Of a DNA stretch of 64,000 nucleotides, positions 1 through 8,840 are shown in pieces. The notes under the pieces are model-generated. The model searched no databases. It was given only the letters and a program-made list of their open reading frames with translations, and had not been told where the DNA came from. This DNA comes from CAWAWP01 sp963841205 (GTDB lineage Bacteria > Chloroflexota > Ktedonobacteria > Ktedonobacterales > JADMIN01): assembly GCA_963841205.1 (NCBI GenBank), contig CAWJCH010000012.1, forward strand, positions 313,386-377,385. The letters run 5' to 3'. The translations under genes were made by a program, and so were the position numbers. Each line of letters begins with the position of its first letter. Position 1 is the first letter of the stretch.

Positions 1-925
1 CGCCAACGTCGGATGTTTGACCATCGCCTTCACGCGCAGGCTCTCCACGCAAATCGTTTGGTTCTCACCGATGATGCGCGTGGAGAGTTTGTGCAGGAAG
101 TCCTGGCGACGGTCGGCGATCCGAGCGTGGACGCGGGCGACTTTGACGCGGGCCTTCTCGCGGTTCTTGGCGCCTTTCTGCTCGCGGGCCAGACGACGCT
201 GCGCCTTGGCGAGACGGTGCTCGTCGCGGCGGAAGTACTGCGGATTGCCGACCTGCTCCCCGCTGTCGAGCACCACCACGTCCTGCAGCCCTAGATCGAG
301 ACCGACGTGGCGGGCGACGGGCGGCACGGGCTGGAGGTCCTCCTCCACGAGGAGGCTGACGAAGGAGCGCCCGGCGGTGTCCCGACTGACGGTGACGGTA
401 CTCGGCGCGGCCCCATCGGGCACGGGACGCGACCAGCGGACGGCGAGAGGCGCATCCATCTTCGCCAACGTCAGCGAGCGCACCGACGCATCCCAACCGA
501 CGCATCCCAGCGGAAGGCCGAGGTGGTGTCCTCCGCCGCTTGCGGGCCGCGCTTCCTCTGGAAGCCGGGGTACGTGTGGAAGCCGGGGTACTTGGCGCGC
601 CCCGCGAAGAAGGTGCGGAAGGCGCGGTCGAGATGGCGCAACGCCTGCTGCGTCGGCACGCTGGACCCCTCATTGCGCCAGACTGTTGCCGGCTCGCGCT
701 TGAGGGCGGTCAGCGCCGCCGAGGTAGCGGCATAACTCACGCGCTCCTGGCGTTCATAGGAGGCGTCGGTGGAGGCGTCGGGGCGCAGCCGCAAGGCCCA
801 AGTGTAGACGAAACGCGCACCCCGAACGTCCGCGCAAGCACGTCGGCTTGTTCGGGCGTTCGGGGGTGCGCGTACCGTGTGAAACAGCAACGGAAGGGGG
901 AGCGGCGCTTCCCCCCTTGCCTCAA
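1..925 (-). pseudogene. tnpB: Decayed TnpB (IS200/IS605-type) nuclease gene, cut by the window edge
   Basis: Three minus-strand frames together read as a TnpB protein. The N-terminal part (about 925-840) contains RTPEQADVLARTF. The middle (about 830-490) contains ARFVYTWALRLR and a helical region ending in YPGFQRKRG. The C-terminal part (about 480-1) contains LTLAKMDAPLAVRWSRP and the RuvC-like motif HVGLDLGLQDVVVLDSG. TnpB proteins are RNA-guided nucleases encoded by IS200/IS605 elements. At least two frameshifts separate the parts, near 830 and near 485; the second sits at a short duplication of GACGCATCCCA. The final catalytic region and right end lie beyond position 1. No TnpA partner is visible. 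The product is almost certainly non-functional as sequenced. Confidence 0.8.
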
Positions 926-933
926 GGCAGGGG
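914..933 (-). repeat. Hairpin at the left end of the TnpB element
   Basis: A short stem-loop (TTGCC, TCAA loop, GGCAG, flanked by C and G runs) lies just upstream of the decayed tnpB gene. IS200/IS605 elements carry subterminal hairpins instead of inverted repeats, so this probably marks the element's left end. It lies about 50 bases from the leuS stop codon, so the element landed just downstream of leuS. Confidence 0.45.
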
Positions 934-984
934 TCTCCGCGCCGCAATTCCGATGAAACGCTTCGGGCTACTCCAGGTTGGAAC

Positions 985-3624
985 CTAGGAGTTCGTTGCC
1001 GCGGTGACGACGTTGACCAACCGCGTGGTGTTAGCCGAGGCGTGAACGATGCGGGCAATCTGTTTGCCGCTGAGGTGGCGCCGCACGTTGCCAAGTGCAC
1101 GCACGCGGGACTCGATCTCGGCGTCGGGGAGATCGGCGGCGATGGTCAGGCGATCGCGGACGCGGCCATCAACCTGCACCACCAGGGTGACAGTGGCGGC
1201 GGCCAGCGCGGCCTCGTCCACCTCGGGCCAGGTAGATTGGTGGATGGTTCGGGACTCACCCATCCGCGACCAGAGCTCTTCGGTGATGAAGGGCGCGAAG
1301 GGCGCGAGCAGCGTCAGCAGCGTGCGCAACTCCGGGCGCGACGGCCCGGTGAACGAGTTTCTTATAGCCGAATGTCTATGGACGGAAGACGGCAAAGGCG
1401 AGGTTTCGAGGTCGGCGGACGCCTCCAGCCAGTTGAGGTAGCTCATCAGCGCGGCGATGGCGGTGTTGTACTTCAGCGCGGCGATGTCGTCGGTGACGCG
1501 CTGGATGGTTTCGTGCATGCGGCGCAGTGGCTCGCCCGGTGGCGTTTCCGCGCGGCCGGTGGCTGTGTGACGCTCGACGAGGCGCCAGACGCGATCGAGG
1601 AAGCGCACGATGCCGCCCAGGCCCTCGTCGGTGAAGTCGCCGCCCGCCTCATACTGCCCCGTGAAGAGCATGTAGGCGCGGAAGGCGTCGGCGCCGTACG
1701 CGTTGATGTACTCGTCGGGCGTGACGACGTTCAGGCGTGACTTGCTCATCTTGGCGCCGTTGAGCGTGATCATGCCGTTGGCGCGGAAGTGCGTGATCGG
1801 CTCGGCGAAGTCGAGGTGCCCCAGATCGAATAGCGCGCGAGTGATGAAGCGCGCGTACATCAGGTGCAGCACGCTATGCTCTGCGCCGCCGACGTACATG
1901 TCGACTGGCAGCCACTTGCGCGTCAGCTCGGGGTCCCACGGTTGGGTGGCGTCGTCGCTCGACGGGTAGCGCAGGTAGTACCAGGACGAGTCGAGGAAGT
2001 TGTCGCAGACGTCCGTCTCGCGCCTGGCGGGGCCACCGCAAATGGGGCAGGTTGTCTCGACGAAGCTCGGCACGGTGGCGAGCGGCGAGATGCCGGTTCC
2101 GGTGGGGCGATACTCGTCTACCTCGGGCAGGACGACGGGAAGTTGATCTTCCGGCACGGCGATGGCGCCGTGATCGGGGCAGTAGATGATGGGGATCGGC
2201 GTGCCCCAGTAGCGTTGGCGGCTGACCAGCCAGTCGCGCAGGTGGTAGCGTACGTCGGGCTTGCCGGCGCCGCGCTCCTCTAGCCTGGCGACGATGGCGT
2301 GCGCCGCCGCTGTGGAGGACATGCCAGTGAAGTCGGCGGAGTGGATCAGGGTGCCGCGGTCGGTGAAGACACCATCGCGGCCGCCGGGTGCATCGAGCTC
2401 ATCGGCGGCATCGTGCGCAGTGTCGGTTGGGACGACGACGGTGCGGATGGGGAGGCCCATCGCTTCGGCGAAGGCGAAGTCGCGCGCGTCGTGCGCGGGG
2501 ACGCCCATCACCGCGCCCTCGCCATACTCGGCGAGCACGTAGTCGGCGATCCAGATCGGCAGCGGCTCGCCGGTCAGCGGGTGCGCGGCGTAGCGTCCGG
2601 TGAAGACGCCGGTCATCGGGCGCTCACCCTCCTCTTCGGGCGCCACACGCGTGGTACGCGACTCAATTCGGTACGCTTCGACGGCCTCGCGATGGGCGGC
2701 GTCTGCGAGCGTCGCGGCCAGCGGTGCATCCGGTGAGACGGCGAGGAAGGTGACGCCGTAGAGGGTGTCTGGGCGGGTGGTGAAGACGCTGCTAGAGGGT
2801 TGCGCGGGCGCGGCTTCGCCGGGAACCTGCGCTATCCGGAAATTGACGGCGGCGCCGGGCGAGCGGCCTATCCAGTTGCGTTGGGCGGCCTTGACGCGCT
2901 CGGACCAATCCAGGGTACCTAGCGCCTCGAGCATGGCGTCGGCATAGTGTGTGATCTTGAAGTACCACTGCTCGAGCTCACGCCGCTCGACGATGGAGTC
3001 GCAGCGTTCGCAGTGGCCGTCGATGACCTGCTCGTCGGCCAGCACCGTCTTGTCCTTGGGGCACCAGTTAACCGCGCCCTTCTTGCGCTGCACCAGGCCA
3101 GCGTTGAAGAGCTTGACGAAGATCCACTGCGTCCAGCGATAGTAGGCGGGGTCGGTGGTCTGGACTTCATGCGACCAGTCGAAGCGGTTGCCGATGCGCT
3201 TGAGCTGCTCGCGGAAGTGGGGGATGTTCTGCGCCGTCAGCGCGCGCGGGTGTACGCCTTTGCTCAGGGCGAAGTTCTCGCTGTGGATGCCGAAGGCGTC
3301 GAAGCCCATCGGCTCGAAGACGTCGTTGCCGCGCATGGCCTGCCAGCGCCCCTGCACGTCCGCGCCGATGAAGGCGTACATATTGCCGACGTGTAGGCCC
3401 TCAGCTGAGGGATACGGGAACATCATCAAGTTGTAAAAGGGCCACTTGGCGTTGCGCAGATCTGGCCGGTAGGTGCCTTCGGCCTCCCAATGCTCGCGCC
3501 ATTTCGCCTCGATCGCCGCCACGTCGTAGGCACGGCGCGGGGGTTGGCGCGGTCCGCTCGCTGGCGAGCGTTTCTTCGCGGACTTGTCGGTCATTGCATG
3601 TGGACGTGGCGTTCGCCTTGCCAT
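985..3624 (-). CDS. leuS: Leucyl-tRNA synthetase
   Basis: This cytoplasmic class I enzyme charges tRNA-Leu with leucine. The HIGH-box equivalent HVGN lies near residue 78 within MMFPYPSAEGLHVGNMY. The CP1 editing insert carries TTRPDTLYGVTF. The zinc-type motifs CPKDKTV and CERCDS are present, and the KMSKS loop reads GAKMSKSRLNVV. From this start the protein is 879 residues, normal for bacterial LeuS. The open frame extends further upstream, but the ATG at 3624 is preceded by a G-rich Shine-Dalgarno run, while upstream codons fall in the leader RNA. A second ATG at 3594 has a weaker ribosome site. A T-box leader precedes the gene, so expression should rise when uncharged tRNA-Leu accumulates. 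The gene is intact. Confidence 0.96.
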   Translation of the reverse strand: MARRTPRPHAMTDKSAKKRSPASGPRQPPRRAYDVAAIEAKWREHWEAEGTYRPDLRNAKWPFYNLMMFPYPSAEGLHVGNMYAFIGADVQGRWQAMRGNDVFEPMGFDAFGIHSENFALSKGVHPRALTAQNIPHFREQLKRIGNRFDWSHEVQTTDPAYYRWTQWIFVKLFNAGLVQRKKGAVNWCPKDKTVLADEQVIDGHCERCDSIVERRELEQWYFKITHYADAMLEALGTLDWSERVKAAQRNWIGRSPGAAVNFRIAQVPGEAAPAQPSSSVFTTRPDTLYGVTFLAVSPDAPLAATLADAAHREAVEAYRIESRTTRVAPEEEGERPMTGVFTGRYAAHPLTGEPLPIWIADYVLAEYGEGAVMGVPAHDARDFAFAEAMGLPIRTVVVPTDTAHDAADELDAPGGRDGVFTDRGTLIHSADFTGMSSTAAAHAIVARLEERGAGKPDVRYHLRDWLVSRQRYWGTPIPIIYCPDHGAIAVPEDQLPVVLPEVDEYRPTGTGISPLATVPSFVETTCPICGGPARRETDVCDNFLDSSWYYLRYPSSDDATQPWDPELTRKWLPVDMYVGGAEHSVLHLMYARFITRALFDLGHLDFAEPITHFRANGMITLNGAKMSKSRLNVVTPDEYINAYGADAFRAYMLFTGQYEAGGDFTDEGLGGIVRFLDRVWRLVERHTATGRAETPPGEPLRRMHETIQRVTDDIAALKYNTAIAALMSYLNWLEASADLETSPLPSSVHRHSAIRNSFTGPSRPELRTLLTLLAPFAPFITEELWSRMGESRTIHQSTWPEVDEAALAAATVTLVVQVDGRVRDRLTIAADLPDAEIESRVRALGNVRRHLSGKQIARIVHASANTTRLVNVVTAATNS

Positions 3625-3729
3625 GCCGTGTCCCCCCCACTCTTGCAGCGGTCGGCCCCTGTTGGTGGCGGTCTCGCGCCGAGGCGACCTGATGATGGGT
3701 GAGCGGGAGGGTTCTTGACGTGCCGAAGC

Positions 3730-3975
3730 CAACGAAACGCGCCTCCCGCCCCAACAAGGGCGAGAGGCGCATCTCACATGGCCTTCGCGGTCCCACCTTG
3801 CTTCGCCGCCGTCTCGCGACAGCGACCTTTGAGGGTGCCAACACACCCCGGCTCGTTAACGGGAGCACCCGGCGACGGCTACTGAGAGGTTCGCCATCGC
3901 GGCTTCCGAGAGAGCTTCGGCCCGCCCTGACGCCGGCTTGCACCACCCGCCGGCTCTCTACGCTCAAGGCGCAGC
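3730..3975 (-). promoter_or_regulatory. T-box leader of leuS (leucine-responsive)
   Basis: On the minus strand the leader contains a Stem I start with AGAGAG followed by a GGTGGTGCAAGCCGG-like stretch (about 3960-3930). A leucine CTC triplet lies within GAACCTCTC (3892-3884), a good specifier candidate. The conserved T-box core AAGGTGGGACCGCG lies at 3799-3786. A strong GC-rich hairpin followed by a T-rich stretch occupies 3770-3731. This order (Stem I, specifier, T-box sequence, terminator, aminoacyl-tRNA synthetase gene) is diagnostic of a T-box riboswitch, which binds tRNA and couples charging to readthrough. The specifier assignment is inferred by eye. Confidence 0.88.
3739..3770 (-). terminator. 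Intrinsic terminator hairpin within the leuS T-box
   Basis: The 13-base arms GCGCCTCTCGCCC and GGGCGGGAGGCGC pair with one mismatch around a short TTGTTG loop and are followed by GTTTCGTT on the minus strand. The hairpin lies between the T-box core and the leuS start, where the regulatory terminator of a transcription-control T-box is expected. Confidence 0.75.
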
Positions 3976-4064
3976 GTACTATGCTCGTGCTACGCGGTCA
4001 CTATGTGGTTGTCGCCGACAGCGTAGCATATGGGCGTGCCGGTCGCAAGCGCAGCCTTTTCGGC

Positions 4065-6224
4065 TCACGAGGAGGCAACCGCGCGCGAGTTGATCTCCGC
4101 GGCGAGGAGGGCGGCGCGCGTGGCGGCGCGGTCGGCGGCCGCGGCCGAGACATCGGCCTGCATGGCGGCGCGGGCATCGAGCGCCTTGCCGTAGTCGCGC
4201 CAGTTGGGGGGGTCGATGGTAAGGGCACGCCAGCGCACGCTTTCGCAGCGAGCCGTCAACTCTTCCATGACGGCTTTGCGCAGGGCCGAGTACCCGAAGT
4301 CGCCCGTCGCCGGCTGCGCGGCGACCTCGCGGGTGGCCGCAATTGCGATGGGAGCGAGGTGTTCTACGCGCGCGCTCAACTCTTCGAGTGTGGCTTGTGT
4401 CGCGACAACCTCAAGCGAGCCGTCGCGGGAGGGACGTTCCCCAAATGCGGCACGCAGGTCCGCGACCAGGGTCTGGCAAGCCAGAAGCGAGCGCTGCGTC
4501 GCCAGCTTGCCTCGCTCAATCGAGGCGACGGCGGCGGCGATCTTCGGCTGCGTGCGCAGCTTATCAGCGGGTTGCGGCGTGGCGAGTGCGGTCTCCATCG
4601 CCTCGACGGCCCGAATGATCTGCGCCCTGATCTCGGCGGTGATGGCGATGCGCGCTTCGATTTGTGCGACGCGCTGGCGAGCGGCTCGATCGTACCTTAC
4701 CGCCTGGTCGGCGAGTAGCGTGTCCAGCTCGGCGCGATCCCAGAACTCGAGTGAGAGGCGTTGCGCTTCGGCGCGTGCGACTTCTGACGAGGGGTGCGTG
4801 GTTATGAGCAGGGTCGCGGCGTCCCGGCTGCCGGTGGCGAGCGCGGCGGCTTGCCGCACGTGTCGCGCGGTAAGCGCTGATCCTGGCATCGCGGGGAGCG
4901 CAAGGGCGGTGAGTGGACGGCCGTCGCGTGCGCCGGTGAAGCAGAGCCCGCTGTCCGTCTCGTGGGACGAGTTGACGCGTGCGCCGGTGCGCTCAATGAG
5001 CCAGCGGATGGCTTCCGCGAATGCAGCGGGTGGCAAGAGTTCCAGTGCATCCGCGGTGAAGGGGGCGCCGTCGGTGGCGGGCTGGCGAGCGGCCATGGCC
5101 GCGGCCATGGGCGCGCCCACGGGCGGCGTTGACGGCGCGGCGACGCCCAATGGAGCGTTCCAGGTTGCCGAACGCACGAGGCCACGCCCCAGATCCAGCG
5201 TGGCGAGGAGGGCATGGCGGGCAGCATCTGTAAGCTCGACCTCGGCCATCAACGTAGTGACGAATGCCGCGCTGGCAAGTCGGACTTCGACCTCTGCGCC
5301 GTAGATCTCGGCCAGGCGTGACATCTCTTTGGTGAGCGCGCGGCTGAGCGCGGCGCGGTCGGCATCTGGCTCGGTCTGCATGGCGGAGTAAGCACCGTTG
5401 ATTTCGTCGCGACGGCGTGCGTAGTCGGCGGAGCCGCGCAGGCTCAAAAATGCGGCGATGGCGTTGGCGCGGCGCTCCAGTTCACGGCGTGCACGTGCAA
5501 GTGCAGCGGTGAGCTGTCGCTCGAAATCGCGTGGTGTGGTGGAATTCTCGGCTCGCGCGATGGCCGCTTCGGGCACGAGGGGTGTGGCGGAGCCGGATGG
5601 GTCGAACGCGACGCGGACAAGATTGTCGATGCGTCCGTAGTGGTCGCGCGCCGTCACGGTGAACGCCAGCTCAACGCTGACTTCCTCCCACTCGCGCACG
5701 ACGCGGGTGGACGTGATGCGACCAAGACCGCCGAGGACGCGGGCACCCGTTAGCAGGGGGCACGCGTCGCAGGTCTCGATCGGTTCGCCACTCGTTTCGA
5801 GACAACGTCCACAATTCTTCGCGGGCGGCGCGACGGCTTGCCTCACGGTGGCTTCGGCTGAAGCGGCTGGCGGGATTCGGAATGCGAGGAGGCGAGCGTG
5901 CGCCGCGACGTCATCGAGCATCGCCGTGAGCGCGGTGCTACCGGGCAGGAGCAACTCACTGGCTGGATCGCGCTGAAGGTCGGTGGGGGAGTCGGTGTAA
6001 TGACGCGTGTGCCCGTCGGGTAGGTTGACGCTGAGGGTGGACGGCGTCTGCGCGGTCGTGCGCGCGCCAACCGCCTGGAAATAGGTGCGCGCGAAGGCGA
6101 GCGCTTCGCTTAGCTGGCTGTTCGCCACCTCATGCGGTGACGGCCCTCGGTGGCGAGTGGATGATGGCTCGGCGGGGGCTGAGTCGCGTGCAGGCTTGGG
6201 CTTGCGCCAGAAGAGAAGTCTCAT
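4065..6224 (-). CDS. Zinc-motif, coiled-coil protein with degenerate Mrr-like domain, helicase partner
   Basis: I do not recognise a named family for this 719-residue protein. Residues 138-155 hold a CxxC-x10-CxxC zinc motif. Residues 230-310 and 510-560 are charged, Ala/Arg/Glu-rich helices, probably coiled coil. Residues about 393-505 resemble an Mrr-type restriction endonuclease fold: an ELLPPAAFAEAI helix, then ETDSGLCFTGARDGRPL, then a helix and the LLITTHPSSEVARAEA strand-helix, ending in FWDRAELDTLL. The catalytic (Q/E)xK strand of Mrr appears as LTALALP, and the second acidic residue of the GxDGGxD motif is lost, so nuclease activity is doubtful. The start codon overlaps the helicase stop by four bases (ATGA), implying translational coupling and joint action. 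Confidence 0.75.
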   Translation of the reverse strand: MRLLFWRKPKPARDSAPAEPSSTRHRGPSPHEVANSQLSEALAFARTYFQAVGARTTAQTPSTLSVNLPDGHTRHYTDSPTDLQRDPASELLLPGSTALTAMLDDVAAHARLLAFRIPPAASAEATVRQAVAPPAKNCGRCLETSGEPIETCDACPLLTGARVLGGLGRITSTRVVREWEEVSVELAFTVTARDHYGRIDNLVRVAFDPSGSATPLVPEAAIARAENSTTPRDFERQLTAALARARRELERRANAIAAFLSLRGSADYARRRDEINGAYSAMQTEPDADRAALSRALTKEMSRLAEIYGAEVEVRLASAAFVTTLMAEVELTDAARHALLATLDLGRGLVRSATWNAPLGVAAPSTPPVGAPMAAAMAARQPATDGAPFTADALELLPPAAFAEAIRWLIERTGARVNSSHETDSGLCFTGARDGRPLTALALPAMPGSALTARHVRQAAALATGSRDAATLLITTHPSSEVARAEAQRLSLEFWDRAELDTLLADQAVRYDRAARQRVAQIEARIAITAEIRAQIIRAVEAMETALATPQPADKLRTQPKIAAAVASIERGKLATQRSLLACQTLVADLRAAFGERPSRDGSLEVVATQATLEELSARVEHLAPIAIAATREVAAQPATGDFGYSALRKAVMEELTARCESVRWRALTIDPPNWRDYGKALDARAAMQADVSAAAADRAATRAALLAAEINSRAVASS

Positions 6225-8083
6225 CCCAACACCTCGGCGGTGAGCGATTCGGCGTCGTGTTGGCGGCCTGAGGAAACGAGGAGGTCTTCACCGAGTGCCT
6301 GCAATTCGCGCTGCGTCACTAGCTTGCTTGGCGCGCGCATGAGCATCTCGAGAATGCGTTCTTCGAGGTCAATCTCGGCGTCCTGGCTCTCGGTGAGGAT
6401 CGTTTCGATTGCGCCGATCGTCAGCGTGAAAAGGTTGATCTTTTGATAGAGGAGCTGCAGGACGTAGTCGTCGATGGTGTCGCGGACGGCGAAGTTGTAG
6501 ACGCTGACCTCGCGCATCTGGCCGAGGCGATGCACACGCCCGATGCGCTGCTCGATCCGCATAGGATTCCAATGCAGGTCGAAGTTAATGACGACGGAGC
6601 AGCGCTGCTGGAGGTTCAAGCCCTCGGCACCGGCGTCGGTGGCGATGAGGACGTCGAGATCGCCGCGATTGAAGCGGTCTACGAGCTGCTCGCGCTCGGC
6701 GCGGGAGAGCGCGCCGATGTAACATTCGGCGGTGTTGCCAGCGGCACGTGCGACGTTGCGGAGGCGCGAGGCCGTCTCTAGGCGCAGCGTGAAGATCAGC
6801 GCCGGCTCACGTTTGAGCTCGGTGAGGGTTTGGCGCAGGAGAGACTCTTTGGCGCTGGTGACGGTGCGGCAGCGGTCGGCGAGTGTCAGCAGGTGATCGC
6901 GCTCGTCCGGGTGCACCTCTGCGCGGCGACGCAGGGAGTCTTCAATGGCGCTGGGGCTGCTGCTGAGCGACTGCTGGAGCGCCATGATCTCGCGGATGAC
7001 CGCCCCACGATTGTGCGCCTTTGGGGAGGCGGGTGAGGCTGGAGGGTCTTTCTCGCGCGCTTGCGAGGCGCGGGCCGGTGGCAGTCTGCGGTAGAGCGAG
7101 CGGAGGTAGTCGGTCACGTCGTCGATCAGCGCGTTCTCTTCGGGCGAGGGGGTGATGGTACGCGTCGAGACGACGCGGCCGGCGAAGGCGATCTCGGTCT
7201 CGGAGCGTCGCGTGCGGCACATGACGCCGGCGGCGACGGCACGGAGTTGGCCCACACGATCGGGACGCGCGACACGTGCGGTGCCGCGGTCGGCGACGTA
7301 ATCCAACTCGAATTCGCGGGGAGTGCCGAGACGGCCTGGGACGGCGAGATCGACGAGGCTGAAGAGGTCCGTGAGCTTGTTGGAGACGGGAGTAGCGGTG
7401 AGGAGGAGTCGCCAACGGGTCGAGAGCTCCGCGACGCTGCGGCGACGCTTGGAGTCGAGGTTGGCCAGGAGGTGCGCCTCGTCCACTATCAGGAGGTCCC
7501 AGGTGCGAGCGTTGACGCGCTCGAACGAACGCACGAATTGTTGCAGGGAGCAAATGACCTGCGATTCCTCGGAGAAGCCGCGGAAGCGCGCTTCGTCGGT
7601 GAGCACGAAGTCGCTGTCGAAACGCTCGCGCAGCTCACTCTGCCACTGTCCAAGGAGCGCCTTTGGCGCGAGCACTAGAGTGCTGCCGATAATGCCGCGC
7701 AGGGCAAGCTCTTTGTAAATCATACCGGCTTCGATCGTCTTACCGAGGCCGACCTCGTCGGCGAGGATGGCGGCGGGCGCGAGCTCGCGGAGCACCCTTT
7801 GGACCGTCCGCGTCTGGTACTCCAGAGGGCGGACGCGGTCACCGAGGACGGCAGGCGCGAGCAAAGACTCGAAGGTCGCGGCGGGTTGCAACTTCCGCGA
7901 GGCTAGCAACAGTCGATACCAGATCGGCGACATGTCAGACGCTGCCACCGTGGCGGAAGGGCTGGCGGCGATGCGTGACAGGAATTGGGCTGGGTCGGCG
8001 TCTAGCAAGATGTGTACGTCAGGCGAGGTTGCGGCGGAAGTGGGGGCGGCAGGCTTGCGTATGGCGGATGCATGAACTGTCAC
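6221..8083 (-). CDS. SNF2/RapA-type DEAD/H helicase
   Basis: This superfamily 2 ATPase is likely a double-stranded DNA translocase. From the GTG start at 8083 the motifs are: Walker A ADEVGLGKT near residues 107-115, motif II VDEAH near 200-204, motif III TATPVSN near 229, and motifs V and VI (ATDAGAEGLNLQ, QRIGRVHRLGQ) in the second RecA lobe. This layout is typical of SNF2/HepA proteins. I prefer the GTG at 8083 because AGGGG lies six bases upstream; an ATG at 8107 and a longer frame lack a clear ribosome site. The protein would be 620 residues. The next gene begins within this stop codon, so the pair is one operon. The role (repair, chromatin-like remodelling or defence) cannot be fixed from sequence. 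Confidence 0.88.
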   Translation of the reverse strand: MTVHASAIRKPAAPTSAATSPDVHILLDADPAQFLSRIAASPSATVAASDMSPIWYRLLLASRKLQPAATFESLLAPAVLGDRVRPLEYQTRTVQRVLRELAPAAILADEVGLGKTIEAGMIYKELALRGIIGSTLVLAPKALLGQWQSELRERFDSDFVLTDEARFRGFSEESQVICSLQQFVRSFERVNARTWDLLIVDEAHLLANLDSKRRRSVAELSTRWRLLLTATPVSNKLTDLFSLVDLAVPGRLGTPREFELDYVADRGTARVARPDRVGQLRAVAAGVMCRTRRSETEIAFAGRVVSTRTITPSPEENALIDDVTDYLRSLYRRLPPARASQAREKDPPASPASPKAHNRGAVIREIMALQQSLSSSPSAIEDSLRRRAEVHPDERDHLLTLADRCRTVTSAKESLLRQTLTELKREPALIFTLRLETASRLRNVARAAGNTAECYIGALSRAEREQLVDRFNRGDLDVLIATDAGAEGLNLQQRCSVVINFDLHWNPMRIEQRIGRVHRLGQMREVSVYNFAVRDTIDDYVLQLLYQKINLFTLTIGAIETILTESQDAEIDLEERILEMLMRAPSKLVTQRELQALGEDLLVSSGRQHDAESLTAEVLG

Positions 8084-8433
8084 GAGGTACCCCTGTACGT
8101 CGAACATGGCCGAGTGTCGATGCGGGCGAAACGACCGGTGTGGAGTATAGCACGCGGAGTCGGAGCAGTGAGTCGGCGAGGGTACCGCAAGGTGAGCGAA
8201 GAGACGGAGATTGTAACCTGCTGGTCGTAGTGCTTCGTATGTTATGTTACGAAGCGGCACACCGCTTCATTGACAATGTCCCCGTAGACGTTGTAGCAAG
8301 CCACTAGCGCGTGCTGGGGGCGACTGTTCGAGTCATGCGCAGCTACCAAACCGCAGTCCGACCCACTGCCTGACTATCCGCGCAGCCCATTTCATCACGC
8401 AGTCTCTTGAATTGAGATACGAGGAGCCCGAAG
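8084..8433. other. Divergent intergenic region
   Basis: This stretch separates the helicase operon (minus) from the KGG gene (plus). A TATACT hexamer on the minus strand (about 8151-8146) could be the helicase -10 box, with only a weak -35. An 8-bp inverted repeat GCTTCGTA/TACGAAGC at 8232-8255 with an 8-base spacer could be an operator. No RNA gene or further coding region is convincing here. Confidence 0.4.
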
Positions 8434-8730
8434 ATGGCAGAAACGAATCCTGAGAAGAAGGTCGCCGGCAAGCGCGGTCCGGTCGCCGGAACCGATGAGG
8501 CGCGGCGTGGCGGAGAAGCGGTGCGCGCGAAGTACGGTCGCGACTTTTTCTCGCGCATCGGCAAGAAGGGCGGCGATACCGTGCGCCGCGAGCATGGTTC
8601 CGAGTTCTACTCGCAGATTGGCCGCAAGGGCGGCGAGACGACCAAGTCGCGGCAAGGCGCCGAGTTCTACGCCCGCATCGGCAAGAAGGGCGGTCTCGCG
8701 GAGACGAAGCGCGGGCAGTCCGAGGGGTAG
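8434..8730 (+). CDS. KGG-repeat stress-type protein
   Basis: This 98-residue, very hydrophilic protein is built of a repeated motif. Three full copies of F(F/Y)xxIG(K/R)KGG occur at about residues 46-82, each preceded by a charged linker, plus a preceding GTDEARRGGEAV segment. KGG-motif proteins resemble the B. subtilis general stress protein GsiB and plant group 1 LEA proteins and are usually linked to desiccation or general stress; function here is inferred. GAGGAG lies about eight bases before the ATG. The gene stands alone between divergent and convergent neighbours and ends in a clear terminator, so it is monocistronic. Confidence 0.85.
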   Translation: MAETNPEKKVAGKRGPVAGTDEARRGGEAVRAKYGRDFFSRIGKKGGDTVRREHGSEFYSQIGRKGGETTKSRQGAEFYARIGKKGGLAETKRGQSEG

Positions 8731-8758
8731 CGTCGACGCCGATTGGCGATTCGGCATC

Positions 8759-8799
8759 GAAGCGGCACCGAGAGCGATTCACGGGCCGCTTCTTTTTTT
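8759..8799 (+). terminator. Rho-independent terminator after the KGG gene
   Basis: An 8-bp stem GAAGCGGC/GCCGCTTC is followed immediately by a run of seven T residues on the plus strand, 28 bases after the KGG stop codon. Confidence 0.8.
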
Positions 8800-8840
8800 G
8801 GTGATGTTTGCCAATCGGAATGCGCAGTGCGAAGCGACGG

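Noticed and set aside
8310..8350. A GTTCGAGTC motif followed by CTACCA resembling a tRNA T arm and CCA end
   Set aside because: The five-base T stem does not pair and no matching acceptor, D or anticodon arm is found upstream.
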